Assembly: GCA_028583415.1 (NCBI GenBank)
Contig: CM053266.1
Coordinates: forward strand, 83,334,149 to 83,398,148
Source: Protea cynaroides
Taxonomy: Eukaryota > Streptophyta > Magnoliopsida > Proteales > Proteaceae
Length of the DNA stretch: 64,000 nucleotides
Direction: 5' to 3'
This document shows positions 45,440-57,965 of this stretch, one piece after another. The position numbers and the translations under genes were made by a program. Each line of letters begins with the position of its first letter. Position 1 is the first letter of the stretch. The notes under the pieces were generated by a model that saw only the letters and a list, made by a program, of their open reading frames with translations, was not told the origin of the DNA and made no database searches.

Positions 45440-47990
45440 TCAACATGTTCTTCCCGGGAGTGTCAGGAATCTCCTTGCATGCTCGGTTGGTGGAGGAATG
45501 GAGAATTCAGTCTGTTTGGCAGCCTTTTCTATTCCTATGTCTTCTTCAAGGTCAGCCAGAGCATTCTCAACTTCAGTAAAGATGGAGTGTTCTTTATCAT
45601 TTAATTCAAACAAGGGAGAGTCTACATTGAACTCATACTGGGAGAAGTCAAAATCTTCTGTCTTTGAGCGTACATAGTCCTGAAGGGAATTAAGAGACTT
45701 CTTGAAAGTTGCCTGAGCTATATCATATCAAAGTTTGTAAAACTCATCAGAAGTTGAAACAAGTTCTACTAACCTCTCTAAGCCCTTAAACTCCTCAACT
45801 GCTTTGTCCACTCTCTCGAGCAAACATTCCTCAGCATCATGAAGCTTTACTCCAACTCGTTTTTCTACTTCTTCAGAGCAAAAATCTGTTCTTCTAGATC
45901 AGACTTTAAAGCTAAAGCTTCTTCAGCCCTCATTTTCTCCCTGTCAGTTCTTGTTCTATCCTCCTTGACTTTTTCCTTTCCCTTTTCCTTTTCTTCTTCC
46001 ACTTTCCTCTTCTTGGCATCAACAACAACTTTGGCCTACTTCAAAATCCTTTGATAGATGACCTGCCTCTTGGATTTGAGTCTCACACATCTTAATGGCC
46101 TCATATTGATCATGTCCAATAGATTGGTGTCGTTCATCTCATGTTTCATGGATTGATTAGCTGATGACAGAAACAGTAAATAGTTAAGTCAAGGAAGGAG
46201 ATCAAAGAAAAAGAAATTTAAAACTCGGCAAAAGCAGCAGTTACATTACTAAATGAGAGATATATGGTTTCTAACAGATCAGCTGTGCTTCTGGACTTGC
46301 AAAACTCTTGATCCATTAGAAGAGATATCCTGTTAATCACCTTGTGAGCAATGCTTGACTTGACTAAACTACAGTTAGAGGTCTTTGTTCTCCAGTTGGG
46401 CACATACGCTGCACCCTCTTCTGTTTCTCCCAAGTTTACATAGGATGAAACAAGAGTTGGTGTAGAAAATGAAGAAGAAGAATGACGTGTGGAATTCAAC
46501 TGAACCACCATCTCCAATCTATCATCTGACTTCGCTCAAATCCAACTGGCCCTCAACTTTTGTATCGACGTCCATTTTTCAGTCCAAGTCGCATTCAGAA
46601 CAAGTCTTCTCTTATGCCTGTGCCTATAACTCTTGGCAACCAGAGGAGGATGGCTTGGTTGAGTCAATCGAGGTGAGCTCCTGATGGTGATCCCTTTTGG
46701 GGGGATGTTCTCTAAAGCCACCTTTTGTTTCTTATAGCTAGAAGGTGGAGGCTCTGTGTTAACTAAGACACCCTTGTCTTTTCTCTTAGAGCTCCCTAAG
46801 TTAATCTTTATTTGCCCCACTGCACCACATGAGAGAAACAAGATTCAGTAACTAAGAAACAAGATTCAGTAACTAAGTCAGCTATAAAATGAAAAATAAT
46901 TCAAGAATAATAATTAAGGCTTACCAAAGTCGGTGGGCTTGTTAAATTTGGCCCATTCATTGATTTATGCAAACTTGTCAACATCATCTGGAATGTCAAC
47001 TTCAGAAGATGATCTGACTCATACAAGCGACCTCATCTCAGCTCGTCCAGTACTAGCAAAAATAGCCTCGACTGGTGGAAGACTAGGGGGAAGGCTTTCA
47101 ATAGTAACTTAATTTGGGGAACTCATCATACATGTCTTTCCCGCCTATAAGTCCACAGGACTTTAGGAAATCATTGTCCATGAGTTCCCAGTGGCTTATG
47201 GTCCAACCCCTTGACAAGTCATCCATGGCCTCATAAGAGTACTCTAAGTCATATTTTGATAACTTAGGTCTTCAATTTAACCTTTAGACATCAGGGAGTC
47301 TCTAAATGTTGTTGATCGGCATATTTTCCTTATTTACCCTACCCACGAAGAAGAATTTATCCCTCCAGTTGTGAATAGAGGATCTCTTAGAGTTCAAGAC
47401 TGTTGAGGCATTAGCTCTCTTATTGAAATACTAGCCGGTGAGGATTTTGTTCTACTGGCTGCTCATTGGGTACTTATCAGTTTTCAAAAGAAAAAGGTTT
47501 TTAAAGAGATCAACTAAGGTAACTCGATTGTGGCGTCTAAAGAAGGCTATGAACGCATGATCTGGCACCAAGAGTTTAGTAATAACTGGGCCAGGGCAAG
47601 CTCATAAGTTTTAAAGATCATAATGAATTATATGGAAAGGGGAAGTTGGAAACCAGAGACCAACATTCATAGATACAAATCTCAGTTTGACTTGAGGAAC
47701 AAGGAGCCTCACGCTTGTTAGGAACTCGGTAGACATATCAATCAAGGATTAAATAATCCTTTACGATTTTGTTTAATTTGGATTGGTCAAGCCAGTTCGG
47801 TTAGCAACACAAGCAAACTCATGTTGAGAAGGGTTGGCATGAACAACAAAGGTTAAAGGATCAGAAGGATTCTTTACTACTAAAGAGACAACTGGCAATA
47901 CTCTTTCTTTACTCTCATCGGCAATGGCGATGCCAGGGAACCCTAATTCTTTCTTGGGGTTCTCTTAATTCCAAATAGAAGACATATTGA
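45440..47990 (-). pseudogene. Antisense accessory gene of the Tat element, 'putative gypsy type transposon' type
   Basis: Read on the minus strand. From an ATG at about 47982 the frame shows SERVLPVV-like sequence, AFIAFFRRHNRVTLVDLFKN, then HNWRDKFFFVGRVNKENMP at about 47360. This is the W-x-RFFFV type core of the family I know as 'putative gypsy type transposon' (I believe Pfam PF04195). Further on come KRKDKGVLVNTEPPPSS, AAYVPNWRTKTSNCSLV and, near 46000, a charged coiled-coil (AKKRKVEEEKEKGKEK). At least one intron is visible (46820-46924). Many stops make it a pseudogene. Antisense genes downstream of pol are known in Tat elements; the role is unknown. Confidence 0.65.
46820..46924 (-). 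other. Intron in the Tat antisense gene (105 bp)
   Basis: Donor TTTGGTAAGCC and acceptor ATGTGGTGCAG on the minus strand. It is T-rich and contains a direct repeat of TTACTGAATCTTGTTTCT. Another probable acceptor (TCATCAG) lies at about 46160. Confidence 0.55.
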
Positions 47991-48140
47991 AAGGAAAATA
48001 AGAAAATAAGGGACTTACTAATTTTCTTGATGAAGAGGATTGGAAATTCATAAGTTATAGAGAGAGTTATAGTGCTTGTAGCAAGAAGAAGAAGAAAACA
48101 AAACTTGCAGATGAAGAAATAAAATCTTCAAGTCCAAGCT

Positions 48141-48148
48141 TATATAAG
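48141..48148 (-). promoter_or_regulatory. TATA box upstream of the Tat antisense gene
   Basis: TTATATAAG on the minus strand, about 160 bp before the ATG at about 47982, with a pyrimidine-rich leader between. The spacing fits a plant promoter for the antisense transcript. Confidence 0.45.
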
Positions 48149-48159
48149 TTTGCAACGGG

Positions 48160-50900
48160 CAAGACTTTTTGGATTCAAGACGCGTTAAAATCCGAAGGCA
48201 ATCATGAAAAGCTGTCAATCATCTTTGATTATCGGGTTTTTCAAGTCGGCATGGCAGCTGAGTTCGAATAACTGCATATAATTGGTTAGGAATTCAAAAT
48301 GCCTTTTACCCATGTGTAAGCCATCGTTAACCAGTGGTCCTTAAGGCATATTCTCAAACCAATTATAGCCCCTCTGGGATGTGGTCTCTCTCTCTCTTAA
48401 GTTTGTTCACTACCGAATTGCACTCTTATCATTTTTTGAATTGGAGAATTAACTTTCCACGTGACGTCACTCCACTGCCTGGCGCTTGAGATCAGCATTA
48501 ATTTCATGCCGTGAGAATCCTTAAAACCCAGGATCTTGACAGGAATCAAAAAGCATCTGTCGTTTGCATGATTCAAGATAGAGGCATTTATGCTTTGTCA
48601 GACTTCAAATTTGGGCACAATGCTATAAGCATTACTTAACCGACTTACATATATTATTAGAAGTTGGGTTAATTGGAAAAGATTATATTAGAGCATGTTC
48701 AAGACTTAGCATGCAGTTGAAGATCTAAATGACTTGCAATTCAACTCAGCTAACGAAGTGGCTATTGACAAACTTAGTATGAGGTTGTTTCTTCAAATTT
48801 TACAAACTCAAAGAAACAAGGGCAATTGTGGAAATCATATTATACTACCCTATGGCAGTTCGACACGTGTCCACATATTGTGAACATGCATATCATTACA
48901 TGTGTGCAATAGGGCTCTTCACTACCCAACACATGGTGACAATTAGACGATATAAGTCACTCTCCTAAGAATAAGGAAAGGACTTGCTAATTGGTGTGCC
49001 AAATTCATGTGCTAGGAAATAGGGAGGAATTTTAGGATGTATCTGCCGGTAACTGCTTCTACGATGATCGTAGGATCATTATCCAAGGGCAAATAATATT
49101 AACTGTTGAAGACTTCAATTATCAATAGTTCTACAATTAACTAAAGGGTAATTCAGACATCTTCAGATTTGGCGGACTCCCCCTTTATATGTTCACAAAC
49201 ATAAAGGTATACGGACAGATAATTTCCACTGTAACTATACACTTAAACCTTACCCCACTCTTTAAGAACCACTAGTTCTTACTTGCTTCATACTGCATGT
49301 TCTAAGAATTGACTTAATCATGGAAGTGACCACCAGATTACCCAATCCACCCCTCTGTGATTTTTCTCTATTTTCTAGGATCAATCCTTGAACGCGGATA
49401 GAACGTGTGAAATCGGCTTCCACGTGGACAACTTGGCTAAACCAATTTTCAACAGCAACAAGGGTTATCCAACTTGACCCTCACCTTGCCTTTTTGCCTA
49501 CCTGTGTACAGTTACCAACGGACCAGAGACCTACCAGTTTGTGCAACAACACTTTCTAATAGCAGGAAAACAAAAGGCCAATTTGGCCAAAATGATGCAA
49601 AAATTTCCAATCAAAATAGAGACCAAAATAAAATCTTTTGTATATGAAATAATATTTAAACAAATCATTATCAGATATAGAGATTTTAGTTATAAAATCA
49701 TGAATTTGGTTAATTTTAAGGCTGTTTAATGTGGGTAGATTCGGTCAGTCTTGCCAAGGTAATTTTCTCATTTCTTCACTTTGTTCTATATATTAGTTGG
49801 CCATAATAGTTGCAAAGTCATCTGGGTCATTGGGGACATCCAAAGCTATAAAAAGAAACCCTACACCGTCTCAGGACATTAGTTCACCATTGTCGCGCTT
49901 GTCTCCTGGTGTCAAAATGGAATGTTTTGGCATACCACGTGGTAAAATAAATGGCTTAGAGGTTTGATAAAGTTAATCCCTTCTGACAATAATATTTTGT
50001 AAATAAAATATATATTCTTTTTTCCTTTCCGAAAATAGATTAATCAAAGGTCCGTCACAAACAAATTTCGTAACCGGACTATAAATGCCCCTCAACTCGA
50101 TGTAATTAATTTCACATTTTGTATAAGGGTAAGGGTAAATGATGTAATTTTTTCTACCAAAAAAAATTATGTAATTTTAGCCATAAAGTATGAAGTGATT
50201 TTTAAGTGCTAAAGTAAATTCCAACCCTTACATTCTGTTCGACCTGTATATCTCATAAGGGTGATGTGGTTTTGCCTTAGTGTGGTTGTTGATGAGAAGT
50301 GGATTTTCAAATAGATAAAAGTTCCTTTCTTAGTCGAGAAAGTCTGTAAAAACAAAGCCACTAATAAGGAGAAGATCTGCTAGGAATTAAAAGATAAGAA
50401 TTTATCTTTCCCACACTCAGACAAAATCGGCTGTTGATTGGAAAACAAAAGACAACCGACAACCTCCAATTTCTTGCTCAAATTACATAAATGTACTATA
50501 ACATAAAATAAAATAAAATAAAAACTCTTCAAGTTCTCCCAGACACTAAACACCGTAGATGCCATGCAAACCATCTCAAATCCATTTCTTATTTCATTTC
50601 CGGATATGCTTCATTGTTTCCCATTTTTCCCTATTTTTTGTTCCCTCTATAGTATTCACCATGGCTTGTATATTATTAATGAAAAAAAAAGAGATTGAAA
50701 TAGTTAGAAGAGAAGGAAATGGGAATAATTGGAAAGAAAGGGAGATGTCTTTCATATCCCCAAAATTTTTGTTCAATAACAATTTCTTTGCTTTTGTCTC
50801 ATGTCCATTAAATCAAAAACTACCATGATAACCTCAGCTTAAAAGTTTTGCTACAACTGATCTACTCATCTTTTTACTTGCTCCATTCATATCTTGTATT
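48160..50900. other. Stretch without recognisable genes
   Basis: AT-rich, no coding frame with family resemblance. It may include the 3' LTR of the Tat element, but I could not find its ends. Short frames at 49541-49729 and 50559-50828 look random. Confidence 0.4.
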
Positions 50901-50904
50901 GTGT

Positions 50905-51265
50905 ACCAACGCCTCAGACACAGGAGGGGTGAAAATGACCATCCGCCCGCTACTTAGATGCCTATACATGTAGTCTCATTGGTCCCTATGCTGGTGCAGA
51001 TATGAAAACCTTTTCCTTTTTGTGAACAAGATTTCTATCTGGCTGTTTTTACATGCGCCCAGACATAGGAGGGGTGAAATGCTCACCCCGCTCCCCCTAT
51101 TTGGATGCATGTGCATGTGTTCCCATTGGTCCCCGCACTGGTACTGAAGCCATATAGCTGGATAGGAAACCCTTTCCCTTTTTGGGAACAAGATTCTTGT
51201 TTGGCCGTGTATACCCACGTCTAGACACAAGAGGGGTGAAATGACTACCCCACTCCCCCTACTTG
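50905..51265. repeat. Degenerate tandem repeat of about 150-160 bp
   Basis: The unit is marked by CAGACAYAGGAGGGGTGAAA, CATGTGCATGT...CATTGGTCCC and CCTTTTCCTTTTTG..AACAAGATT. It occurs about two and a third times here, and a partial unit reappears at about 53510-53590. Confidence 0.7.
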
Positions 51266-51282
51266 TATGCATGTGATGAACT

Positions 51283-51790
51283 TGATATGACACTGAGAGG
51301 GAGGGGGAGGGGTGAATCAGTATCTGAAACTTTTTTCTGATTATTTACTGCTGCCCAGAGCTGATAAAGATATATTCTTTTACACACACACAGCGTATGC
51401 AAATCTACCTCGCTACCACTCAGTGGCTAGGTCTACCAGATTTGTACACCCATCCTGCAAGCCATTCCACGCACTCCAAAATATATATGAAAATAAAGAC
51501 AGTCCACAACACAGGATATACGTGGTTCACTAACACAGTGTGTGATGGCTAGTCCACGGAGTAATGCCCAATGGGCTCCGTATATACTCAATATATTTTT
51601 TTTTTTGCTGTCTACACAGCAGGGAGTACATACACCCAATTTACCCAGCATAAAACTAGGAGGACACACATGTGCCAGGAATTCAGGTATCAAATACCAG
51701 TGTTCAGCACATGCTGCACACCAAGCTTAACCCGTACCCACGAGAAGCAAATAACAAATTTTTTTAGGCTTATAAATTTGCCTTACAATT
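51283..51790 (-). repeat. Copia-like LTR fragment with adjoining leader
   Basis: Minus strand: a purine tract AGTGGGGGAAAATT precedes TGTAAGGC at about 51789. The U5-type string ATTACTCCGTGGACTAG..GAACCACGT follows, then a leader ending GATTCACCCCTCCCCC. These strings are common in plant LTR retrotransposons. No internal coding remains. Confidence 0.4.
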
Positions 51791-54700
51791 TTCCCCCACT
51801 AGCTAAGTATTCAACAATTTGCACCTACGTTAGCATACAATAAATTGAAAGCATAAATAGATAAGGGACTTGGAAAATCTCACAAAGAATGCTTTTGAAT
51901 GGCCAATAATATCTCTGAAGCTTCACACTGACCTCAGGTACTCTTCAACAGCCTTCAATGTGCACACTTTGCTCATAGGCTTCTAATCTCTTCCACACAA
52001 TCCATAATCACCATGAATGTAAAAATAAAAGCTCTACTGACCTCTTATAGGGATTTAGCACTCCATTGATGCACAAAGAAGAGGTAGTTGGTGATTGATC
52101 ACTCCTCCAGGCACGAAACCCTAGAAAAACCCTTTGTTAAGCTTCAAAATCTTATTTTCGATTTTTCTCTGCCCTAATTCGACTCCAATGGTGCCCAATA
52201 GATAGAGCATCGAAAAATATGGAAACGGCAACTTGAACAGACTGATTTGAAGCTCGGATGAAGAAGTTATGGCACTTTGAAGTTCGACCAACCAAAATAT
52301 TCAAAATGGAATCTTTCCTTTTATAACCGCACACCAGCGCCGCACCGTAGCCGCGCCGCGCCGATGCGTTGTCTAGATCGCATTGGCCCTAGGAGAATCT
52401 TTAATATCGATTGTTCGATATTCTTAAAATGGCAGGATCGACCAGAGGCCGTCAGATTTGAACAAATCACGCCTCCGAGAATCGGAGTAGTGCAACGCCA
52501 CACGATTAGAATCTAGAGCACCGCCATATGATGGACACGCCACACGGGATCAAGTTATCTTCTTTATGCATCACGGAGTATTGTATTAACTTGCTGACGA
52601 CCAATCAAAAGCCTCGCGATGGAATCTTGACGTTGCCGCCGCACTACACTCGAGCCCACCTTATCAGAGGCCATCCAATCTGGATCTTGTCGACGTGGCT
52701 CAAATCCAGCCGTCCAATAGGTTTATTTTCTCATTTATGATAATTACAGCATTAATCTTCAACTTTTGATAATTGCAAATAAGCCCCTGAACAAATGTTT
52801 AATGGCTTTTTTTGAACGATCCGACGGAAACTGCGATATCTCTCTCATCCGACGTCAGAATTGAGTGATTCAAGTTGCGTTGGAAAGCTAACTCGACGCT
52901 CTACATCTTTCCAATGCCGGATCTCCATGAACCTACTGTGGAACCCACCAAAAATATGCTCAAATTTAAAACTCTGCCAAACCTTGGAATTTGAACCCGA
53001 AACTTTGTGTGCATGCATACCAAGTGCCGTGGGCTGCCGTGTTGACATGTCACCTTGCCATTACACCCGTGGGTTCCACCCATAGTCTCTCTCCTCTTTC
53101 CCTTTCTAGTTTCTCTCTCCTCATTCTCTCTCTACATCTTCTTTTTCATGTAATGCTTGAAGATGCCGCAACACTGCCTCATCATCAGAAACTTGGCCAC
53201 ATCACCAGAAACACTTTTAGATCATCGGATCATCAGTTTCTCATTCCTCTTGTTGACCACACCATCAGTGGGGTCCACAGACAATCTCTCTCATCAAACT
53301 CAATGTAGAATACCATTCAACTCTCTACAAGTCATCTGAAATACATATAGAACACTATAGAACATACATGCAAGGTTGCCCCATCTTTGCCATTGCACTA
53401 ACATTCTCTCTCCTACACTGACACTCTCTCTCCTCATTTCTTTGACTATATACTTACAGACACTGTCACATCAGTCAAGTTGCCAACAATGACAACATAA
53501 AGTCCAACAGCATGTGCATGGACTCTCATTGGTACCCGTGCTAGTACAGGAGCTACACAATTGGACAAGAAACCCTTTCCCGGGTTTTTTAATTCTCTCC
53601 TTCTAATCAGTTCCAAGTTAAGTCTCCATGTATGGATTGACAGACTTATTCACACTCAGATGCTCTTCTTGTTTCTTCAATCCTTCGTCGAAAGTCAATA
53701 GCATTGTCTCCTTTCTGGACTTTTTTTTATAGTTATTTCTCGTCCTACAACTACTACTACTACTAGTACTACTCCACGTGTTTCCAATAAAGCACTAATG
53801 GAACAGTTGTTCCTCAGCTATGACTTACTGGCTTGGCATTCAAAACATCTTGTCATGCATCTGCTAAATACCAAAAAAAAAAAAAATTTCCTTACAACAT
53901 GTATATGTTTTTATACTTTTACTTTTGCCATCACTACAAGTGAAATCACATATTAACCTCAATGTATCAAAGACAATGGGCTTTTGGACAAAAAAAAAAG
54001 AGGGGTTGAAACATCAATACTTATAACCACCTCAGTTACAAACAGATTTGATGGATAATGACTTCATACACCAGCCCACGATCAGGAATACATTCTCAAG
54101 GGATGAGAGCTTCACAAAGGCTCTATGAGTTTCAAGTCTCTAGTAAGACGGTCTTCCGATAGTGTAAGGATGTCGAAAACAAAAAAAATCTAGTAGTGAC
54201 AATGAATTCCCGGTCATGGAGTTCAATCAATTTGCATGAGTACAAACTTTACAAGGCGAATCCACGGGTGAGTACATTGAGAAAGCTGCGGTCGACACTT
54301 TGACACAGACCTACAAGAGGAGGAGACAAAGAAGAGCAACCAGAAGGGAAGAGGAAGAAGATGAGGATTTTCATTTGGTTTTTCTTTTCTCGGTGTGTTG
54401 CCATTTAGAATTGTTATGTTACAATTGAAATGTTTCAACCATTGGATGAAAGGACTGCCATCTGTGATTAAGTGGCGGCTTGCATCTTCATGTTGATACC
54501 TCTACATGAGAGGATCCAGATCTACTTTATACGTGACCAACAAAATTTAATTTTTTATACCATTAGTAGGAAGATTTCCCTCCCCACCCTCATATGTGGT
54601 TAACATCTCTAAATATTCTTATTTATTTTTAATAGATTAAATAGATTTCCCACACACCTCAAAGCAAGTAAAATCCCTCACGATTTTTGCCTCCACCAAA

Positions 54701-54852
54701 AAATAGAGCATAATTTTAGGATTTATATTTTTTTCCTAGAAAACATAGTAAGATCATGAATTACTGAAGTGTAAGAATATTTCAAAGAAGAACATGCTCA
54801 GATTTTTCATCATACTTTTGAAATTTAAATGAAGCGTGTGAAAGAATACTAA
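51791..54852. other. Stretch without recognisable genes, repeat-derived
   Basis: It contains a TATAAAAG on the minus strand at about 52318-52326 beside a GC-rich patch (CCGCGCCGCGCC), then pyrimidine-rich DNA at 53090-53440. It looks like LTR or leader debris; no coding domain was recognised. Confidence 0.35.
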
Positions 54853-55117
54853 GGCTCTCTTTGGTATAGAATAAATTATAGAAATATATTATGACATATG
54901 TAGTTGTTTGGTATGATTTAAAGTATTTATTTATATTTAAAATAAATTGATATGATCTAAAATCTAGAAATAGTTAGAAGGTGTTTAATAATCTATTATT
55001 ACTTATTTATGTCTAGTGGTATTATATAGTTATTATCTATGACTCGTAATTTATTCTCGTAAATGATTGGTCATAGATAACTCATAAACATAAATATAAA
55101 CTAAACCAAAAAGAGTC
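54853..55117. mobile_element. Tourist-like (PIF/Harbinger) MITE
   Basis: 265 bp, very AT-rich, non-coding, with imperfect terminal inverted repeats GGCTCTCTTTGGTATAG and, inverted, GACTCTTTTTGGTTTAG. It is flanked by TAA on both sides (54850-54852 and 55118-55120). A 3 bp TAA duplication and a GG..CTTTGG terminus are typical of Tourist elements. Confidence 0.75.
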
Positions 55118-55279
55118 TAAGGTAAAAACCAGAAATATAAAAAAAAAAAAAAATTAAAAGCTTGAAGCTTGAGATCACTTCACCATCCTTGCAAATGATG
55201 AATTTTTTTGGCGGGGGAGAAAGAAGAGAAACCACATGTAGTAAGTTTAGGAATCTTTTTTCAGGTACCTTTGTAGCAA

Positions 55280-56351
55280 ATGATGAATTTTCTTGGATTT
55301 GGAAGAAAATGATCCTGTGCTGAAATATTTTGCTTCCCTATGTCATGCATTCAATTAGTAATGGAAAAGCAACAAAATTATGGCTGGATCCGTGGCACCC
55401 AAGGGGGATTTTGATCGACCTATTTGAACAGCTTCCTGGTGGGGAGTATAACCAAGATAGAACAGCGTTGGTGAAAATCTTGCACCGTAATGGGGCTTCG
55501 AACTCTGGGACTATGACTTCGGTGGATTTGCAGCCTATATGGAATGATCTCCATCTTGTCCATCGGAAATCTTCTCAGTCTCAAGACCGAATCTTATGGA
55601 ATGGTCAAAACAGTAGTTTTTGAAAGCCTAGACTCATGTAGGACACTTGCAAAAGTAGCAGTCAAAAAGTGAATTGGGCCAAGACCATCTGGTTTGAAGG
55701 GAAATTCCGAGGAAATCGGTTGTGGCTTGGAAATGCTTATCTAATGGCCTCCCTACTGCCGACCAGCTTTTGATCAAAAATGTGAGAGTCCCTCTTTCTT
55801 GTATGTTGTGCTGGGCAGATATTGAAGACAGGAACCATCTCTTCTTCTCATGTCCCTACTCGGAAGATATTTGGAAGAGTATTAGAAGAATGTGTAGCAG
55901 AGGTCCCTACAAGTATTATTCTATGGTTGAGGAAGCCTCTTGGATCCAAAAAGAGTTCAAAGACAATGGGAACCTTGGTAAAATTGTAAAGCTGGCACTT
56001 TGTGCTACCATATCGCATATATGGAGGGAAAGAATTGCAAGAATATTTAGAAACAAAGCTAGACCTAAGGAGATTATTGTGAAGTGTATTAAAGATGATG
56101 TTCGTGGGAAATGTAAACTATGCAACCATTGTGGGTTTCATAATTATGTGGAATATTTCCTTGTCCAACAATGGGAGCTTGGTTAGTTGGCATTAGGAGG
56201 GGGGTCTTGTTTCCTTTTTTGTTTGTGTGTTTGTAGGTAGGCTTGGGCTCTGTTACTAGGGGCCCTAGCCCTAGTGCTTTATATTCTTCCCTTCCCTCTG
56301 TCCCTGTTTCCCTTCTTCTATAAAGAATCGGCTTATCCCAAAAAAAAAAAA
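55280..56351 (+). mobile_element. 5'-truncated L1-type LINE (3' end of ORF2, 3' UTR, poly(A))
   Basis: The coding part begins in NDEFSWIWKK, then ISNGKATKLWLDPWHPRG. After stops it continues with WLGNAYLMAS-like sequence, and then a 154-codon frame (55722-56186) has LIKNVRVPLSCMLCWADIEDRNHLFFSCPYSEDIW. The C-x2-C...H-x4-C pattern and LFF.CP are the zinc-binding domain at the end of plant LINE reverse transcriptases (zf-RVT). About 150 bp of 3' UTR ends in a run of A at 56339-56351. The exact 5' end and target duplication were not found. Confidence 0.88.
55722..56186 (+). pseudogene. LINE reverse transcriptase C-terminus (zf-RVT domain)
   Basis: 154 codons ending in a stop at 56186. Two Cys (SCMLCW) and a His-Cys pair (NHLFFSCPYS) form the zinc-binding signature, and WRERIARIFRNK near the end is typical of plant L1 ORF2 ends. 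The upstream frame is broken at about 55621. It belongs to the LINE at 55280-56351. Confidence 0.85.
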
Positions 56352-57965
56352 GTTCTGGAATGACAAAAACATGGGTACAAATATATACGAGTATTGAATG
56401 GGTCTAGACTTTAATGCGGGACCCATGAATCAGGCATAAAATATGCGTATAACATTAATATAGTATGTTTTTAACACAATAGCCTTTGGAGTAAAAATAC
56501 GGGAATAGATTTACTATAGAATAGACATCTACATCATTCAACAAATAGAATAATAACATATAAATACAAATTTATACAAAAGAAACCTTGCAATATATGA
56601 AACATACATAAAATCATCATCTAATTAAAGGTTTGCAGGTGACAAGGATAATCCCACAAAAATGATTTATCTCCTTGAATCAGTCCACAGATTTATCTCC
56701 TTATTAAATCACTCACTTCTCAGTATTCACTTAGGAATATCAACTATTAGTGTCACAAGGATGGTTAATTTTTCAAATGGTACAAGACATCTATTTTATC
56801 AAGTGGGCAAATAATGTGTGCATTCCAATTATTGAATATAGTGGACATGGTGTAGATTAAAAACATATTAAATATTAGGGTCTAATTCAATCAAAGGAGA
56901 AGATACTTTGTCCAATTGCATGTATCTGCACCCTTACACATGGGGCAATGAAATGAGGACCATGCCCCTCGTTATTTCGCTGTACATATGAAAGGGAATA
57001 TGATCACACAATTGGAGGATAATTATACCAACAATATCATTATTAAATATGGAAAAAAATTTAAATAATTTATACAATCATGTTCGATAATAATTATAAC
57101 TTTTTTTTTTTATAGATTTGAGATTTTCACCTTGTTTCCCTTTAATTCCTATAGTACGAAATGAACCATAATTATGTTTGTTATTTTCCATTTTTACAGT
57201 ACTTATTTGGGAACATATTTATAAGACTTAATCGGAATCTCGATAGTTCAACACAGTTTTTTCGATCTTTTTTTTTTTTTTTTTTTTTTGGCTAAAAATC
57301 TAGTAAAATGCATTAAAAATAAATGAAGTTATTGGTTTTCGATCTTTGAATATGAGGCACATTACAAATTATCAACAGCTACCATACACTAGCTGGTGTT
57401 GCATTAATATATCTAAAATATATCCTCATAAATCCATGTTGTCTCCTGCTTAATATCATTTTGGTACCTTGAATTAAATAAAAGCACATATAAATTTCAT
57501 TCTAAAATTAAAAAATGTTTGTCTTGATTTCATCAAAATGTAACAAGGGTTGTTATAAGGATTTGTTATAATAATCAATAAGTATGTATTAAAAAAAGAT
57601 ATCAAGATAATCAAAAGATAATTTTGATATTCTATTTGGAGACTAACATATCAATGACAGCAAAAAAACCTCAATAAAAATGTGTGCTACATATAAAAAA
57701 ATATCGTTTTTCTTTCACCTTTGTGACTTTATCGGCTGTCTATGCCTTTCTTCCATGTTTCCATTTGTCCTCTCATGTGGAGCTATTGGAATATGCTAGT
57801 TGACTCTACTCTTACAACTCTTTCCCCTTGTTGGGGAATTATGACTATGAGAGAGAATCTTTTGTACTTATTTTCTTGTTTTCATTATAGTTTAAGAATT
57901 TATTTAGGATTAAATGTGAAACAACTATTACGGTGCATTTATAAGATTTACGAAAAATTATACGT
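56352..57965. other. AT-rich stretch without recognisable genes
   Basis: Only simple features: a T-run at about 57268-57289 (possibly the tail of a minus-strand retroposon whose body I cannot recognise) and several A-runs. Confidence 0.45.

Noticed and set aside
54223..54438. Minus-strand frame of 71 codons as a possible host gene
   Set aside because: No recognised domain, no supporting splice or promoter features, and length is within chance expectation.
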